A stretch of DNA of 60,808 nt. It comes from Bacillota bacterium (GTDB lineage Bacteria; Bacillota; Clostridia; Oscillospirales; Acutalibacteraceae). The position numbers and the translations under genes were made by a program. The stretch lies in NCBI GenBank assembly GCA_023391275.1, contig JAEWBE010000102.1:1-60808 (forward strand), read 5' to 3'. The notes under the pieces were generated by a model, which saw only the letters and a list, made by a program, of their open reading frames with translations, searched no databases and was not told the DNA's origin. Shown here piece after piece: positions 58,933-60,808 of the stretch (positions are counted from its first letter, which is position 1; each line of letters starts with the position of its first letter).

Positions 58933-59985
58933 ATGAACAAGATGAACAAGAAAAAAGTAATTCCGATGCTTCTCAGCTTGGTGCTGACATCCAGCCTTGC
59001 GGCCTGTTCCGGAGTTGCGCAAACGCAGCCCGCTTCCGCCGCAGGCACAGCTGTCACTTCAAACCTGACGGCTTCTAATATTTCAGCATCCGGTGCAGGC
59101 CAGGTCAGTATTTCGGATGCCGTTGCTTCCGCGGTTCAGTCCAAGGCTGTTTGCAGCAAAACAGGGAATACGGTGTCGGCCGCTCCAAAGGCGTCAACGA
59201 CCCCTGCGGCTTCGCAAAGCGCTGGCAACAATGCAGTGACCGCTAACAACGCAAAAGTAGAAGCGGTAAATACCGGAAGCACGTCTTCCTGCCCGAATGC
59301 AGCTCCTTCCACTTCCGCGGGAACGACGAAAACTTATATCATCTCTCCCAGCACCGCTTCCTCCTGTAAAAACTCGGCCCGTTATATCATATCGGGGAAT
59401 TCTATTTCCTGCATTCCGAATTTCTGCGGCACTAATGTCTGCGCAGTAATTCAGTGCAATTCTTCGACTTGCAAGAACACTTCCTGCAAGTCATCTACAT
59501 GTAAAACAACTGCCTCCAGTGCTCCAAGCGCTTCCAGTAAGCCGAGCTCCGGCACCCCAAGCGCCTCAAGTAAACCGAGTACATCAAGCAGCGCGCCTGC
59601 TCAGGCCAACGGAACAATGGCTTCTCAGGTTTTACAGATTGTGAACGCCGAGCGCGCAAAGAATGGTCTGGGCGCACTGAAGTTGAACACAAATGTTGCC
59701 AAGGCAGCACAGGTCAGAGCAACTGAAATTGTAACACAATTCTCCCATACCAGGCCGAATGGTCAGGACCCCTTTACCGCGCTGAAAGAAGCCGGTGTTT
59801 CTTATTCCGCGGCGGGTGAAAACATCGCTTATGGCCAACCCGATGCCCAGTCCGTTATGACTGCATGGATGAATTCCCCCGGACACCGTGCCAATATTTT
59901 AAACAGCAGATTTACACAAATTGGTATTGGCGTATATAAGGATTCCAAAGGTGTTTACTATTGGACACAGGAATTTATCGGCTGA
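58933..59985 (+). CDS. CAP/SCP-domain lipoprotein with cysteine-rich linker
   Basis: This 350-residue protein has a lipoprotein signal (IPMLLSLVLTSSLAAC), a long Ser/Ala/Thr-rich part, and from about 225 a CAP domain: LQIVNAERAKNGLGALKLNT, ATEIVTQFSHTRPNGQDPFT, AAGENIAYGQPDAQSVMTAW, NSPGHRANILNSRFTQIGIG. Between about 145 and 195 lies a cysteine cluster (CNSSTCKNTSCKSSTCKTT and CIPNFCGTNVCAVIQC). Related to YkwD-type surface proteins. Secreted and lipid-anchored; activity unknown. AAAGGAGAACATGCA precedes the ATG. The Cys cluster is unusual for a Gram-positive surface protein. Confidence 0.88.
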   Translation: MNKMNKKKVIPMLLSLVLTSSLAACSGVAQTQPASAAGTAVTSNLTASNISASGAGQVSISDAVASAVQSKAVCSKTGNTVSAAPKASTTPAASQSAGNNAVTANNAKVEAVNTGSTSSCPNAAPSTSAGTTKTYIISPSTASSCKNSARYIISGNSISCIPNFCGTNVCAVIQCNSSTCKNTSCKSSTCKTTASSAPSASSKPSSGTPSASSKPSTSSSAPAQANGTMASQVLQIVNAERAKNGLGALKLNTNVAKAAQVRATEIVTQFSHTRPNGQDPFTALKEAGVSYSAAGENIAYGQPDAQSVMTAWMNSPGHRANILNSRFTQIGIGVYKDSKGVYYWTQEFIG

Positions 59986-60094
59986 CAAAATTGAAACTTA
60001 AGATTACAAATATTTAACTGTCATTCTATCGAATGTTGTATATAATGTTAGTATAGGTAAGTTTATAACGATATTTGATGAAGGCAGTGTTAAT

Positions 60095-60808
60095 ATGAAT
60101 CATCTCAGAGGAAAAACAGGGAGCAGAACGATCAGACACATTGTTGTTGTGTTTGTATTTCTGCTCCTTGTTTGTTCTGTTGGGACGATTACGGTGAATA
60201 TCTCCCGTGCGATTGCCGCGGCCACCATGTCAGGCCACACAACGCAACCGGTTCAAATCATTCGTACCGTTTCTTCAGGTCCGCAGATCGCATCAAATCC
60301 GCCGCCGGAAAGCGCCCCGGCTGTTTCTTCACCCAATTCATCTTTGTCCGTGCCGGAGCCCTCGTCGGCTGTATCCTCTCCAAAACCGGCCGGCAGTGCC
60401 GGTGTGGTTTCAAAACCGGTCGCTTCCGTGCCGCCGATGAATCCGGCCGTCTATCAGGGAATGTATCCGGATTTGTACGCGGAAAAGGCCGAACCGGCCG
60501 TTCAGGCACAGGGCAAGGTGGTTTATCTTACTTTTGACGATGGGCCGTCCAAACTGACGATGCCTCTTTTGGACCTGCTCGATCATTACAAAATAAAAGC
60601 AACTTTCTTTCTGGTTGGGAAAACCAGTCAGCAGGATCAAAAGGCGATGAAGGAAATTGTTAACCGCGGCCATGCAATCGGAGTGCATTCCTATACGCAT
60701 ATTCTTTCCCGGATTTATGTTACCCCCGCCGCGTTTGTTGATGATTTTGGGCGGATGCACGACCTGATTCAAAAGACGACCGGGGTGGTTACCCATATCT
60801 TACGTTTT
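60095..60808 (+). CDS. Polysaccharide deacetylase, 3' end outside window
   Basis: The visible 238 residues comprise one N-terminal membrane helix (HIVVVFVFLLLVCSVGTITV), a Pro/Ser/Ala-rich wall-spanning linker of about 90 residues, and a NodB-type domain starting GKVVYLTFDDGPSKLTMPLL with the metal-binding DDG. KATFFLVGKTSQQ and NRGHAIGVHSYTHILSRIY supply the HxxxH motif. The reading frame continues past the window. Such enzymes deacetylate peptidoglycan or other wall glycans and often give lysozyme resistance. A role is inferred from the domain. The start has no strong ribosome binding site (AAGGCAGTGTTAAT). Confidence 0.88.
   Translation, partial: MNHLRGKTGSRTIRHIVVVFVFLLLVCSVGTITVNISRAIAAATMSGHTTQPVQIIRTVSSGPQIASNPPPESAPAVSSPNSSLSVPEPSSAVSSPKPAGSAGVVSKPVASVPPMNPAVYQGMYPDLYAEKAEPAVQAQGKVVYLTFDDGPSKLTMPLLDLLDHYKIKATFFLVGKTSQQDQKAMKEIVNRGHAIGVHSYTHILSRIYVTPAAFVDDFGRMHDLIQKTTGVVTHILRF

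Noticed and set aside
1..60808. CRISPR arrays, rRNA genes or complete insertion sequences
   Set aside because: None seen: the repeats present are short, few or only two tandem units, and no transposase gene is recognised.

Overview
The window comes from a low-GC to mid-GC Gram-positive bacterium of the Clostridia, most likely the Oscillospirales/Ruminococcaceae. This rests on gene content and order: hprK, a PHP hydrolase, murB, rapZ, whiA, dnaE and pfkA in one direction; a LysM plus GH18 spore-type hydrolase; many TTG starts behind strong GGAGG ribosome binding sites. No rRNA and no CRISPR array was seen. One tRNA gene is present.

Region 1 (1-21.1 kb) is accessory DNA ending at a tRNA-Ser(GGA) gene. 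From the right it holds a Tn916-type recombination and regulation module: tyrosine integrase, excisionase, a small helix-turn-helix protein and a sigma factor. Next comes a conjugative-element leading block: DUF3991/TOPRIM, DUF6103, DUF4406-like, C5 cytosine methyltransferase, DUF3846, ArdA and a truncated MobC next to an oriT-like pair of hairpins. No relaxase or transfer genes are present, so the element looks degraded. Left of that lies a RelE/HigA toxin-antitoxin pair. Then comes a run of unrelated genes all on the minus strand (9.7 to 2.6 kb): OLD-like ATPase/nuclease, VanW, a methyltransferase broken by an in-frame stop, two DUF2971 proteins, a NERD plus zinc-ribbon protein, a small immunity-like protein and a PD-(D/E)XK-like protein. 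A short motif around GCATAATGTTTATGA recurs just upstream of several of these genes, which gives the run a cassette-array look. An HTH/ImmA-type peptidase gene follows. At the left edge are a ubiquitin-like protein and a partial E2-like protein, the start of a bacterial ubiquitin-like conjugation operon that runs out of the window.

Region 2 (21.3-53.5 kb) is core chromosome on the plus strand with few exceptions. It holds asnS, bacteriohemerythrin, a class I/II aminotransferase, secD-secF, the hprK-PHP-murB-rapZ-whiA-dnaE block, pfkA and an HD-GYP protein. Several small proteins, a YbjQ-family protein and a GH18 hydrolase follow, then DUF421, nth (minus), a TraX-like protein, glyA, rarA, a flavin reductase-rubredoxin fusion, a heterodimeric ABC exporter and a transketolase split into two genes.

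Region 3 (53.5-60.8 kb) holds a complete branched-chain amino acid ABC transporter operon on the minus strand (substrate-binding protein, LivH, LivM, LivG, LivF), with a readable promoter. It is followed by a CAP-domain lipoprotein and a polysaccharide deacetylase cut by the right edge.

The most unusual parts are the ubiquitin-like/E2 pair at the left edge and the same-strand, motif-punctuated array between 2.6 and 11.6 kb. Both need flanking sequence or searches to settle. Starts were moved inward from the longest reading frame wherever a ribosome binding site clearly decides the start; each case is stated.
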